A stretch of DNA of 64,000 nucleotides, from positions 5,677,393 to 5,741,392 of the forward strand of contig NC_135650.1 in NCBI RefSeq assembly GCF_053574225.1, given 5' to 3'. Made by a program: the position numbers and the translations under genes. This DNA comes from Canis aureus. Its lineage: Eukaryota > Chordata > Mammalia > Carnivora > Canidae. The notes beneath the pieces were generated by a model. That model saw only the letters and a program-made list of their open reading frames with translations, was not told the origin of the DNA and searched no databases. Shown here in pieces: positions 53,902 to 64,000 of this stretch (its first letter is position 1; each line of letters opens with the position of its first letter).

Positions 53902-55240
53902 CATACTGGTTCTTTCACTGTATATTCATATCTGGAAGATCCGTAAGTCTAGGAATTTCAGCACCCAAATGAGGGGGCACTACCTTACTACATGTAGAGA
54001 TCGTAACATCTTAAAGAACTCTTAGGATATTACCCACGTTTTTCACTACCAAGTTAAGGCAAATGTTCCACAAATAGCCCTAGCAGCCTCCTCGTGCACT
54101 TCAACAGGAGATGCTTCCGAAGGAAGAGTCAAATATGAAAAACTATCCTGACACATCACTGAAAGGGAACTTAGCATGCCTATTTAAAACAAAGCAATGA
54201 AATTCTAGGGAATCCAACCGTTAATTAATTTTTTAAAAAATTCAGAGTTGGATAAAATAAGAAGGCTCTCAAACAGCCTCCTCAGAGATCATCTGGAAGC
54301 AGTCAGTCTTAGGAAAAGGCCCAAAACTTATAAAATAGGTAAATGACGATAGATAGTGGGCAGCTTCCACCCAAGATAATGGACCAAGATTCTCATCGAA
54401 ATCTTTCTCCATTTTCTATCCACTCAGTAAAAATAATTCTTACTTTCCACAGACCTCTTGTGGCCCTTCACCCAGAAGGACCCTTTTCACCCCTTTTCTT
54501 CTTATACTTTTTATACTAATTATAATCATTCTTAGGTCAGAACATAGCCAAACAAGTGGCATGACTCCCTGTCTTTCTGACTGCTGGATATACCATCCAT
54601 CAATGAAACTCGTGGTAAATCCCTCTGGGTAATGTGGATTTCATCCAATGAAATTAATCACCAAGGATGGAATTTTCAACTTCTTTGTGAGTTCCCAAAT
54701 AGGACCACTTTTGTTGTTCAGGCACAGTACTTAGAGGAATTACTCTTTATGCAAAAGATTAGAATAATGTTCCCATGGGTGGAGATTGCAAAAATCAGAA
54801 ACCTCTGTAACAGCGACCTCCAATTTTGGTAATTGGTCACATGTTACTGATGATACAATGTATCATATATCAGTAACACTGTATGTCCAACATGGAATAT
54901 GAATCTCTCAAATCCTATTGTCATGAATAGTGACAAACTGTCATATTGCCCTAGATTTCCCAACGGGTGGGTGGATGGTCATGTCTATCATTGTTAACAC
55001 CTTCTGTGCTGGGACCAATAAAATCACAGGGCAGAACAGGATGTGATGTGCCTTAAGAAAGAACCTGTCCGGATTTCTGATTGATTCTTATGGCTTCCAG
55101 GATTTGTTTTTTGTATGTTTGTTTGTTTGTTTTGTTTGTTTCTTGTTTTTTGTATGTTTGTTTCTTTGCTTTCATAGTGGTCATAGTCCTGGTCCTTTGC
55201 CTTCTATCTGGAGCCTTGATAGCTTCTATAGAGATGTTCT

Positions 55241-56139
55241 TGCATGACACAAATGGTCAAAAAGATCTTCTGCTTCAGTTGAATATGAAGATGACTAGAC
55301 CATGTGCAGCAGTAAAGCGTGAGGGTCTCTGCTTTTCTCTCAGTGGGTCAACCCCTCACAACTGAGAAAAGGACCACTTACAGTGGAAGACACAAATTGG
55401 CAATGGACTGACTGTGGATAAACTTGGACTCTGGCGTGAAGTTATCAGCAACCCGCCAAGGATACCAACAGATAATCTAGAGTTTCCTACTTGTAGGAAT
55501 TCAGAACAGTATCTTGAGCAAGCATCCCAGAGAGCCTACCAATAACTCCACTCATAATTGTCCTAGTTGGGGTATGATTTGTCCCTGAGACAGGTTTGAT
55601 TGTTCTGTCTTGGCAACAAATGACCACAGTTAAAAGAGCCCAAACTATGATAGGATGTCCTGAAGGAAGAGTGGACAAAAATTTTTACACTGGGGAGCTG
55701 AGAGATGACACCTTACTCCCACAATACAGGGGAGAGGGCTGAAAAGATGAGGAATTAAGAAGATAGAGGAGTTGGAATTGGAGAGCATGGTGGAAGAAGA
55801 GGGAGGGAGAGCAAGAAATGGATGATAAGAAGGTCAACCACCATTTCTGCTACTTAGGTTTCTAGTGTGGATGAGATAGAGAGGAGACCTGGTCAGTCCC
55901 AAATTTTCCAGACTGCCTATGTAGAACAGAATATTTACCAGAGATGTTTGAAACATGGTGACAACTGCAAGTCCAAAGGGTAAAAAATGAGCACTAATCA
56001 TGTAACATACGATGTTCCCAGATTAGCTACTTAAGACCCCGCAGGATATTGGACAGATTGTAAGTGGAACTACACTTTTTGATACAATAACATTCCTAAA
56101 GTTCAAACAAATTTGTTATCTCCTTGGGGATGTGGACCA
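55241..56139. other. About 900 bp unrecognised sequence
   Basis: Beyond the end of the direct duplication. No repeat landmark and no convincing frame was recognised. Confidence 0.45.
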
Positions 56140-56229
56140 GCAAACCCCATATCTTCAATGTAACAATGGACATACTACACAAATGATTCAATTGAAGATA
56201 CCGTGGAAATCCATCCACTGAGTTGATTC

Positions 56230-56430
56230 AAGATTAATTATTCTAGTGGCACTTGGGTGGCTTTGTCAGGTAAGTGTCTAACTCTTTAAATTTTTACTTA
56301 GGTCACGATCTCTGGGACTTGAAATCGGATGCCATGTTGGACTCCGCATTGGCTATGGCTGCTGTTCAAGATGTTCTCTTTTTCCTTCTGGCCTTCCTCT
56401 CTTCCTGCTCTCTTACCCTGTCTTAAACAT
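56230..56430 (+). repeat. Old CAN-type SINE
   Basis: GGCACTTGGGTGGCTTTGTC, GTCACGATCTCTGGGACTTG, then CT-rich sequence to CATAATAAAAC. Confidence 0.75.
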
Positions 56431-56799
56431 AATAAAACGGATCATTATTTTGGTTAATCAGTATGGCATACCTAAGGGCAACATACTAAGGTATACTATT
56501 CTTGTTTCATGCATGTACATTTTAAATTTCTGATGAGTCATTACTTTATAACCGCAGTAGTAAAATTTAATTTCTATCTCACATTTGATCTCATTCCATG
56601 ATAGATATTTTGCAGCCACCATTTGAGTATGTTTGTTGTTCAATCTTAGCAAAAAAAAAAAATGGAGCTCATTACTTTCTAGTGAATATAATTTATTATT
56701 TAGAATAACTCAGAATAATTGAACAAGTAGTATAAACCATTTCCCTATATCCCTATTCCATGGCACAGATTTTCCACAATTATTAAAACTTGCATCATT

Positions 56800-56984
56800 A
56801 GGGCAGCCCCTAATGGGTTTAGCACTGGTGGAGCGGTTTAGCGCTGCCTGCAGCCCAGGGCGTGATCCTGGAGACCCTGGATCCAGTCCCACCTCAGGCT
56901 CTGTATGATGCCTGCTTCTCCCTCTGCCTGTGTCTCTGCCTGTCTCTCTCTGTCTCTATGAATAAATAAATAAAATATTTTTAA
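56800..56984 (+). repeat. SINEC2-type SINE with target-site duplication
   Basis: Starts GGGCAGCCCCTAATGGGTTT, with an odd extra 18 bp (a partial repeat of GGTTTAGC) in its head. Duplication AAAACTTGCATCAT at about 56,785-56,798 and 56,985-56,998. Confidence 0.92.
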
Positions 56985-57200
56985 AAACTTGCATCATGGT
57001 AGAACATTTGTCATGAAGAAGAAATCAGTGGAGTGATATTATTCACTGAAGTATTCCATTTCTATGAAGGTCAGCTCTGTGTTGTGCCATAGTACGGGTT
57101 TTGACAAATGCATATCATGCATCCACCGTGTGCTGTGTAGTTTCACTGCCTTTAATATCCATGATTCAAATATTCATGCTTTTGCACTTTCTATAGAAAT

Positions 57201-57614
57201 CTTAGCAACCATTGAACTTTTGTCATCTGTATAGATCTCTTTTTTACAGAAATGGAGCCATAAAATGTGTCGCTGTTTTGGACGTCCCTATATTTTTCAC
57301 TTATAACTGATATTTAATGTCCATCCATGTCTTTTGTGGCTTAATAATTCAAATATCTTTATTATTAATACTTTTTAGAGAGATAGAGTGCAACTGTATA
57401 GGGAAAGGGCAGAGGAAGAGGGAGATAGGATCTGAAGCAGGCTCAGGCACAGCACGTGGCTGTCACGAGGCCTGATGTCATGAATCTGAGGTCATGATCC
57501 ATGGCAAAATCAAGAGCCAGAAGCTTAACCCACTGAAACACACAGGCTCCCTACGAGCTCAATTGCTTTTTATTAAAGAATAGTGTTTCCTTGTATGGTT
57601 TAAGGTGAAGTTTC
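57201..57614 (-). repeat. Old L1 fragment split by an old SINE
   Basis: L1 ORF2-end pieces (GACGTCCCTATATTTTTCAC, GTCCATCCATGTCTTTTGTG; then TATTAAAGAATAGTGTTTCC) on either side of an antisense CAN SINE at 57,362-57,555 (GCCTGATGTCATGAATCTGA, AAGCTTAACCCACTGAAACA). Confidence 0.65.
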
Positions 57615-58495
57615 TTTTTTTTATAAATTTATTTTTTATTGGTGTTCAATTTGCCAACACATAGAATAACACCCAGTACTCATCCCATCAAGTGCCCCCC
57701 TCAGTGCCTGTCACCCAGTCACCGCCACCCCCTGCCCACCTCCCATTCCACCACCCCTAGTTTGTTTCCCAGAGTTAGGAGTCTCTCATTTTCTGTCTCC
57801 CTTTCTGATATTTCCACTCATTTTCCCTATCTCCTTTATTCCCTTTCACTATTTTTTATATTCTCCAAAGGAATGAGACCATATAATGTTTGTCCTTCTC
57901 CAATCGATTTATTTCACTCAGCATAATACCATCCAGTTCCAACCACGTCGAAGAAAATCGTGGGTATTTGTCGTTTCTAATGGCTGAGTAATATTCCATT
58001 GTATACATAAACCACATCTTCTTTATCCATTCATCTTTCGATGGACACTGAGACTCCTTCCACAGTTTGGCTATTGTGGACATTGCTGCTATAAACATCG
58101 GGTTGCAGGTATCCCGGCATTTCATTGCATCTCTATATTTTGGGGTAAATCCCCAGTAGCACAATTGCTGGGTCATAGGGCAGACCTATTTTTAACTCTT
58201 TGAGAACCCTTCACACAGTTTTCCAGAGTGCTGCACTACTTCGCATTCCCACCAACAGTGCAGGAGGGTTCCCCTTTCTCCACATCCTCTCCAACATTTG
58301 TGTTTTCCTGCCTTGTTCATTTTCCCCATTGTCACTAGTGTGAGGTGATATCTCTTTGTGGTTTTGATTTGTATTTCCCTGGTGGCCAGTGATGAGGAGC
58401 ATTTTCTCATGTGCTTGTTGGCCATGTGTGTCTTCCTCTATGAGATTTCTGTTCATGTCTTTTGTCCATTTCATGATTGGATTGTTTCTTTTTTC
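57615..58495 (-). mobile_element. 5'-truncated antisense L1 (about 880 bp)
   Basis: From TTTTATTGGTGTTCAATTTG to TTCATGATTGGATTGTTTC. It contains the 3' UTR and the last about 250 codons of ORF2. The element is fairly young, with a clean 3' UTR. A target-site duplication could not be fixed because both flanks are T-rich. Confidence 0.93.
57856..58425 (-). pseudogene. L1 ORF2 C-terminal fragment in two frames
   Basis: Frame 58,192-58,425 carries KHMRKCSSSLATREIQIK and GKHKCWRGCGERGTLLHCWW (cysteine-rich region). Frame 57,856-58,176 carries TIAKLWKESQCPSKDEW, WFMYTMEYYSAIRNDK and ends EKDKHYMVSFLWRI. A frameshift near 58,185 separates them. Confidence 0.93.
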
Positions 58496-58644
58496 ATTCT
58501 TTTGAAGAGTGACAGCTTAGTTGTCTCTAGTTTGGGTAATCCCAAATAAAGCTGAATTTACTTGCAAAACAAGGGAATACATTGGGGGAAAGACAGGTTT
58601 CATGGACTAATCTCCTGAGTCATTTTGGATTAGGCCCATTTAAA

Positions 58645-59844
58645 AAGTAATTTCAAATTGTTGTAAGATTGTGGAGTAGAATTCCTCATGTCAGCTGGTC
58701 CCCTAAATTTAGCTACATAACTATCAAGCCATCCTGAACGCCAGTAAATTCAAGCTGAGATGTAAGAAAGAACGGCTGACTCTACAAATAAAAAGTTGAA
58801 AAACATACATGGTGTAGTATGGAGAAGTAAAACAGATGTGATATATGAGAGGATAATGGGGAGGGTGGGGGTGGTAGCATGTGTAAGCCAGCTGCAGGAA
58901 AGTGAAAGAGCCCTGAAGTTCAAAATATGGACCCTTAGAAATCTGCTTCTCAAGAGACTTCCCTGCCTGAAATGGGCTCATTGGTGATAGGTTGCAGAAC
59001 CACAGGTGAGTGGGGTCTCGATATTCATGGAGGCCAGAAATATTTCGTGTACCTGACTCAGCAGAGTTCCCAAGTATTGGTTCAAGGAAATGGGTTTATA
59101 TCAGCAAGCCTGGGAGAATGTTCAGCTTGAGGTGCCATCAACCACAATCTCGGCCAGGCCAGGAAACTGTGGTCCATGTTGGGCCCATACAAGAGACTGG
59201 AATGCAGCTTCCACTTTCCTCTGAAAGAGACAAAGTAGGTGACCATTGGACGTGGACCAATTGAACATTCCACTTGCGGGTCCCAGCAACCACAGAAAGG
59301 GAAATCCTTCCGTTCATCCAGGAAGAGGGGGTTTTAGAAAGTGCAGCAAAGACTCTGTCTGAGAAAACCTAAACATTGCTTACTTCAGTGTCCCCCCAGG
59401 TCACCTAGGAGAGAATTGAAATAGGCAGGCATCATTGGAGTCTGCACATTTGTCAATCACCACATCACTCATCTCCAGGGCTGGAGATCTTTTTTCCACT
59501 CAGCCCCAAAAGAGGCATAATGGTTTTAGGGAACAAACATCTTATAATGAGCCTGGCCTCCTGACAAGGTAGGTACAACACCACACAGTTTTTCAGAGAC
59601 ACCTTAGAACCTGTGCAGCAGGACCTTTCTGGGGGGGATCACCTGGAAGAAAAGGTGACAAGCACATTTCCTGATGAAAGAAACCTGGCACCTTCAGCAC
59701 TGGGGGAACATAGCATAGCAACTCAAGGTTTTCCTTTTATGATTCATTTTTCTTCCAAGATAAAATTGTCCTCTATTTTTTCATTTATTCCAATACCACC
59801 TATTTTCATGTTTTATCAAATCTTCTTTTTTATACTTTAGTGAC
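58645..59844 (+). mobile_element. Old L1 5' UTR segment, copy 2
   Basis: Collinear with 46,865-48,110: TTGTGGAGTAGAATTCCTC, CCCCTAAATTTAGCTACATA, GTGAAAGAGCCCTGAAGTTC, CATAGCATAGCAACTCAAGG. It continues into ORF2-derived sequence at 59,845, so the element lacks ORF1 and most of ORF2. Confidence 0.7.
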
Positions 59845-61985
59845 ACATTTTAATATCACCTGAGAAATGAGCAGAGCATAAGAGCAGACATTTCTCTAAA
59901 GAGGATGTACACGTGGTCAAAAGGCATGTGAAAGAATGTTCCCCATGACTTGTAAACAGTAAAATACAAATCAAAAGAATGAGGGCAGCCCTAGTGGCTC
60001 AGTGGTTTAGTGCAGCCTTCAGCTCAGGGTGTGATCCTGGAGACCCGGCATCAGTCCTACGTTGAGCTCCCTGTGTGGAGCCTCCTTCTCCTTCTCCCTC
60101 TGCCTGTGTCTGTGTCTCTACCGGCCTCTCTCTCTGTGTGTCTCTCATGAATAATTAACCATATAAAATCTTAAAAAAACACACAATGAGACACCAAATT
60201 ACCCTGGTGAAAATGACTAACTTTAACAACTAACGACAGGGGTGTGGAGAAAGGGGAACCCTCTGACAATGACGATGAGAATGAAACTTCGAACAGCCAC
60301 TCGAAAAGAGTGTGGAGGGTCCTATGAAAGCTTCTGATACAAAGCGATTCCTCGCAAATGCCTCCCTTATTTTCCCAGATACACCCCCGTCTAGACAGCT
60401 GAAGTTGGTTGCTGTGCAGCTGCATTCACTGTGAAAGAACTAGGATGTCACACATTTCCATGGTGACAAGAAATATATCTCTGCCTCTCTTCCAAAATGC
60501 CACTCTTTGAGATGAGTAGCTCAAAGTTAATATTGAGGGAGTTCTCAACTCTCTACCTAGCATCTTTGAAAATGGGCAAACTCAATAGTTGCTGCTGTGA
60601 AGATATGTTCCTAAAAATCTTCTGAAGGCTCTTTGTTACCAATGGATAGTTAACTGTTTCTCAAACTATTTTTCACATTGTTTAGGGTTTCCTCTCCCCA
60701 TATTGTCACGGGGAGTTAAACCTATGTGTTTTCGTTTGTTCCAGTCCCTCATTTCTATTTTTTATTATTCTACCAAACTAGCCGCCTTGAATATTTTGCC
60801 TTCATTTAGAAAAAAAATGTCTTACTCACTATTAGATCCTGCACCCCTCATTTGTCACCACAAAGATCCTCACAGGGGGGAATATGGCCATGTGTTTATT
60901 TTCAGGTTTTGTTAGTGTCCTAAGTTATATCATCAAATTATTCATTTCAATAATTAAGTGTGAATCCGGTAAAGTTGATATGGAGGATATTTGTCATTGT
61001 TTCATCAATGGCTCACAATGTATTCCTTACTGTTTCTCCCAAATTGGGTATCGAATTCAGTATTTGCTGGAACATGTTGCTACCTTCCTCTGAATGGTTG
61101 CCCAAAAGTCACCCTGTGGATATGTGTGTCTATGTTTCAATGTACGTCCCCAAATACACATTTCCTTTTACACTTTGGACGTTATCCAAAATTACACTTC
61201 ATAGAGATATCAATTTAATGCTAACCCTCATCTAATTCCTCCCCTCTTAAGGTGTAAGCATGGTGAAAATAAGATGATAATCTTCTCAATTATGTGAGAA
61301 ATAACCAGTCTTTCTAGTTGCATTGAAGTGTGGATAATTGGTTAATAAATTAATGACTGAGAGATAAATGTAAACAGTTATTTGTCATACTCAAAGAAAA
61401 ATAGGTGAGGTACACACATGACTAGAGAAAGTTAATTTTACAGAAGTGGAGAATGGCAAGCATTTGCATTAGGAAGGTCAGTAGAAAAGAGAAGGAGAAT
61501 TCATTAGAGAGGTTTTCATATAACGTGTTACTAAGTTCTCCTGAACTGCCCTCCAGAATTCTGTCCACAGCTAAGCTATGGTTTATTCTAGGACATGCCA
61601 AGGTCTCAGGCACAGTTTTGAGGCACGTATCTGTGCGTGAGGAATAAATAATACACAATGACATTGTTTCACACGTTTTAAAACACAAAACTTTGACACT
61701 AGTGAGTCTACTTTCCTGCAACTACTATTCATCACATTTGATGTGCTGATCATGGCTCAATAAATGGAACGTTGTACAGGATAGTCATGTATCTTGTTGA
61801 TCAAAGGTCCCAAGAGTATATTCAGGGAGGTAGCAAATAGTTTTCTTTTCTTTACTTTTTTATTTTTGAGGCCATTAATTCTGTCAATACTACATTGTTT
61901 TAAGGTAAAATACTTGTATTTAGGCAAAGCTGGTTTGCATAAAAGACAATAGTCCTGGAAGTTGTATTCCTAGGTTTCAATCCAG
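59845..61985 (+). repeat. Duplicated block, copy 2
   Basis: Partner of 20,930-23,050 with the same order. Private SINE at 59,985. L1 ORF2-like sequence covers 59,845-60,345 with ACATTTCTCTAAAGAGGATG and CGAACAGCCACTCGAAAAG. The remainder is not recognised as a gene; frames of 60-99 codons are not conserved between the copies. Confidence 0.9.
59985..60178 (+). repeat. SINEC2-type SINE private to copy 2
   Basis: GGGCAGCCCTAGTGGCTCAG to ATATAAAATCTTAAAAAAAC. The site in copy 1 (about 21,057-21,068, AATCAAAACCACAGTGAG) is empty. Confidence 0.92.
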
Positions 61986-62339
61986 CTCTGGAACTTGTAA
62001 AATATGAGATCTCAGAAATGATATTTAGCTTCTACTTAAACTTCTTGATCACTATCCATACATTTATTCACTCGATGCTCATCAGACACGAATGTGATAA
62101 TTCATTGACTCTCCCTCCTCCTCAGTCCTTTCTTATTTTGCTATGGGGGGATTGTTGTGCATGGTGTTGCAGATCACGCACAGAAATCTCTGTGAGAATC
62201 AGATTTCAACTCTTTGTGGCGTATTTACAAAAACTCAGATTTCTAGATTACATGACATATCTTTTTAAATATGGGGGGCTCCATGTTTTTTTTTTTTCAT
62301 AGTGACTTTATCAGTATATATTCTCTGTTGGGTATTTTA

Positions 62340-63130
62340 AGAGTATGGCTTCTCCAAGGACTTTCTGCACCCCACTCTGACTCAGGTTTCTCTGCAAGGC
62401 AAGTGACCTGTAATGGAATCAAATTTTGAACTCTAATTTTGAGCTCTGATAATCTTATCACTCATTTTGGATGGTCTTCTAACATAAAGACGTCAAAAGC
62501 TCTTTCTATGGTCATCCATTTCCAGGACCTAAAGTCAACCCCTCCCCCCCAAAAAAAAATATTTATGAAACCAGCTGGGTACAACTGAACTGAGAAGTGA
62601 ACAAAAATATTTCAAGTTTTCAGAAACAGTAAAATTCACCCATCAAAGGAGTAAATGGAAGGTAATATGAAAATTCATTCATTAAATTGACTCAATAAAT
62701 ATTGTGGTAGGGGCATCTGGGTGTTTTTCTCAATTCAGTTTACACCTCTTGGTTTTACAGCTCTGATCAAGATGACCAGCTGATCTCAAGATAATCAAAT
62801 TCACCCATATTCAGTATGGAGCCTGCTTAGTATTCTCTCTTCCTTTCCCTCTGCCCCTCTCCTCCTTACACTTTCTCTTTTGCTCTCTCTACAAAAAAAG
62901 AACCATTATTCAATTTTGCTCAGGGTGCCATTCTAAAGACAAATATCCTAAGACATATTCTTTATATTTCATGTTTGAAAATCTTAATTTAAATGGTCAG
63001 TCATTAGTTTATTCCTCACATAGTAAAATGGCATTCAGAACTCTAAGTTAGTCACACTTAATGTTAGGCATTGTGAAGCTAACATTTGGACATATTAGTC
63101 CATGTTAAATATTAGCAAATAACACTTGAA
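62340..63130 (+). repeat. Partial duplicon copy, right end of the duplicon cluster
   Basis: Collinear with 24,380-25,290: TCACTCATTTTGGATGGTCT, CATCAAAGGAGTAAATGGAA, GAAGCTAACATTTGGACATA. It stops sharply at about 63,125 (TTAGCAAATAAC), where ancestral MIR-bearing sequence begins. Confidence 0.85.
62705..62905 (+). repeat. Old CAN-type SINE
   Basis: GGGGCATCTGGGTGTTTTTC, GGAGCCTGCTTAGTATTCTC, then CT-rich sequence. Same insertion as 24,665-24,840; this copy lacks the L1 at 24,849. Confidence 0.75.
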
Positions 63131-63149
63131 AGACTACCGCTGCTCTCAG

Positions 63150-63300
63150 AGTCATTACTTGCACCTCATGTGGACCTTGTGAGGTAATCATGACAATCAG
63201 CTTGTTTCCCATTCTGCACACAAGGAAACTGAGGTACATGACATGGAGTAAGGACAGACCACTCTGAGGTCATAAAGCCAGGGTGGACACAAAAGCAGGA
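63150..63300 (-). repeat. MIR, antisense
   Basis: Reverse MIR core: CCTTGTGAGGTAATCATGAC, CCATTCTGCACACAAGGAAA, CTGAGGTACATGACATGG, GAGGTCATAAAGCCAGGG. Confidence 0.75.
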
Positions 63301-63319
63301 AGAAGAACACAGGAGGGGC

Positions 63320-63520
63320 TCAGAGGCAGCACCACGTGGCGGTTAAGATCACAGTCTCTGGTCAGACATACACATAACTGAACCTCATCCCTGCTACTTC
63401 CTCGCTGTGTAACTTTCATCTCGACCCATATGCTTCCTGGCCTTGTAGCTCTTCTTTAAAATGGGGACAAGAATGATCAACCTAAGCTCCTGTGAGCAGG
63501 AGATGGACACCTAGTTACAC
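63320..63520 (+). repeat. MIR
   Basis: GTGGCGGTTAAGATCACAG, CTGCTACTTCCTCGCTGTGT, TCTTTAAAATGGGGACAAGA. The two MIRs meet head to head. Confidence 0.85.
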
Positions 63521-63894
63521 TTTGTATCTTCATTTTGGCATTATTCCAAAAACTTAGAAAATTCTCTGGAAATAAGAGCCTCTAAGTTGCAGACCTCACA
63601 ATTCCGAATGGCCTAGCCCAGCCAATGAGTTGAGGCTGTCTTGGTCACATGACCATATCTACTCCAATCAGCTGCATCCAGAGGGGAGAAGTTACCTGCC
63701 TCTGTGGCCATTGTGGTTCCCAGGAATGATGGAGGGAGGCCCCCCGGAGGGAATGCAGAGCTCCATGTGTGTGCTTACAGGGAGGCCCAGAGGACACGTG
63801 AGAAAAATATTTCTTCCGGAGACCTGTGTGAGCCCCAGGTGTCCTTGCTTATGTGCTTCTGGTTTCTGTTCCATTGTCACTGCCCTCTGAAAAG
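63521..63894. other. GC-richer single-copy stretch, no gene call
   Basis: Overlapping frames on both strands (63,630-63,890 plus, 63,704-63,976 plus, 63,692-63,970 minus) have no recognised domain and run into a MIR, which argues against coding. Confidence 0.45.
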
Positions 63895-63995
63895 TCTTCC
63901 TTACCTCACTCCATGCCTTGGTTTCCGCATCTGCAAAATGGTAATTCTGGTGATCTGTCATCCAGGGCACCTGTGAGGATGGGCATCTAGTGACA
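63895..63995 (+). repeat. MIR 3' fragment
   Basis: CATGCCTTGGTTTCCGCATCTGCAAAATGG-type stretch (positions 63,913-63,942) followed by ACCTGTGAGGATG, the usual MIR 3' half order. Confidence 0.8.
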
Positions 63996-64000
63996 TCTTG

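Larger units (their letters stand above)
50143..55240 (+). repeat. Direct duplication, copy 2
   Basis: Partner of 39,180-45,080. Private insertions here: SINEs at 52,477, 53,397 and 53,720. It lacks the L1 at 41,484 and the SINE at 44,092. The copies stop matching just after CTTCTATCTGGAGCCTTGATA near 55,220. Confidence 0.9.
56140..57200 (+). repeat. Partial duplicon copy
   Basis: Collinear with 24,590-25,560 and 33,830-34,290: GCAACATACTAAGGTATACT, TGAGTCATTACTTTATAACC, GGTCAGCTCTGTGTTGTGCC, TTTTGACAAATGCATATCAT. More diverged than the other copies. Confidence 0.75.

Noticed and set aside
3598..62905. Many spaced similar repeats as a CRISPR array
   Set aside because: The repeats are about 180-bp SINEs at irregular distances with target-site duplications, in a mammalian genome.

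Overview
The window reads as non-coding mammalian DNA from a carnivore, most likely a canid. The main clue is the repeat content. There are many nearly intact tRNA-Lys-derived SINEs of the dog type, which start GGGATCCCTGGGTGGCGCAG, carry an internal B-box-like GATCGAATCCCA, a CT-rich stretch and an AATAAATAAA tail. There are also L1 3' ends of the carnivore/canid type. No multi-exon protein-coding gene, RNA gene, CRISPR array or bacterial feature could be supported. Every long conserved reading frame belongs to LINE-1 ORF1 or ORF2 and is broken.

Layout. 126-12,250 is a duplicon arm. It is interrupted by an antisense L1 at 6,605-11,351 that has a 5' UTR, a broken ORF1, a large internal deletion and a nested SINE. 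12,250-18,610 is older single-copy sequence with MIR elements and two ERVL-MaLR LTRs. 18,615-20,790 is an old antisense L1 with a nested SINE. 20,930-23,050 is a duplicated block whose second copy lies at 59,845-61,985. 23,050-28,040 holds further duplicon modules. 28,205-33,650 is mostly single-copy sequence with a few old SINEs and an inverted L1 end; it contains the longest non-transposon open frame (29,982-30,512). 33,650-40,850 is the inverted partner of the left arm. 39,180-45,080 and 50,143-55,240 are direct copies of each other about 10.5 kb apart. 45,090-50,140 and 55,250-63,130 contain rearranged smaller copies plus three L1 pieces. 63,130-64,000 returns to older MIR-bearing sequence.

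The most distinctive property is this local, low-identity segmental duplication. At least six copies or partial copies of one ancestral unit occur in both orientations. Shared and private SINE/L1 insertions allow the copies to be ordered in time. The 1-12 kb and 33-41 kb arms share a SINE that the 24-28 kb copy lacks. Many young SINEs have a clean empty site in the paralogue. In one place two different SINE subfamilies sit at exactly the same target site in the two direct copies.

All family names are assigned from memory of consensus features, not from a database search. Element boundaries are usually good to about 5-20 bp where target-site duplications were read, and 50 bp or worse for old elements. 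Duplicon edges are approximate because alignments were made by eye.
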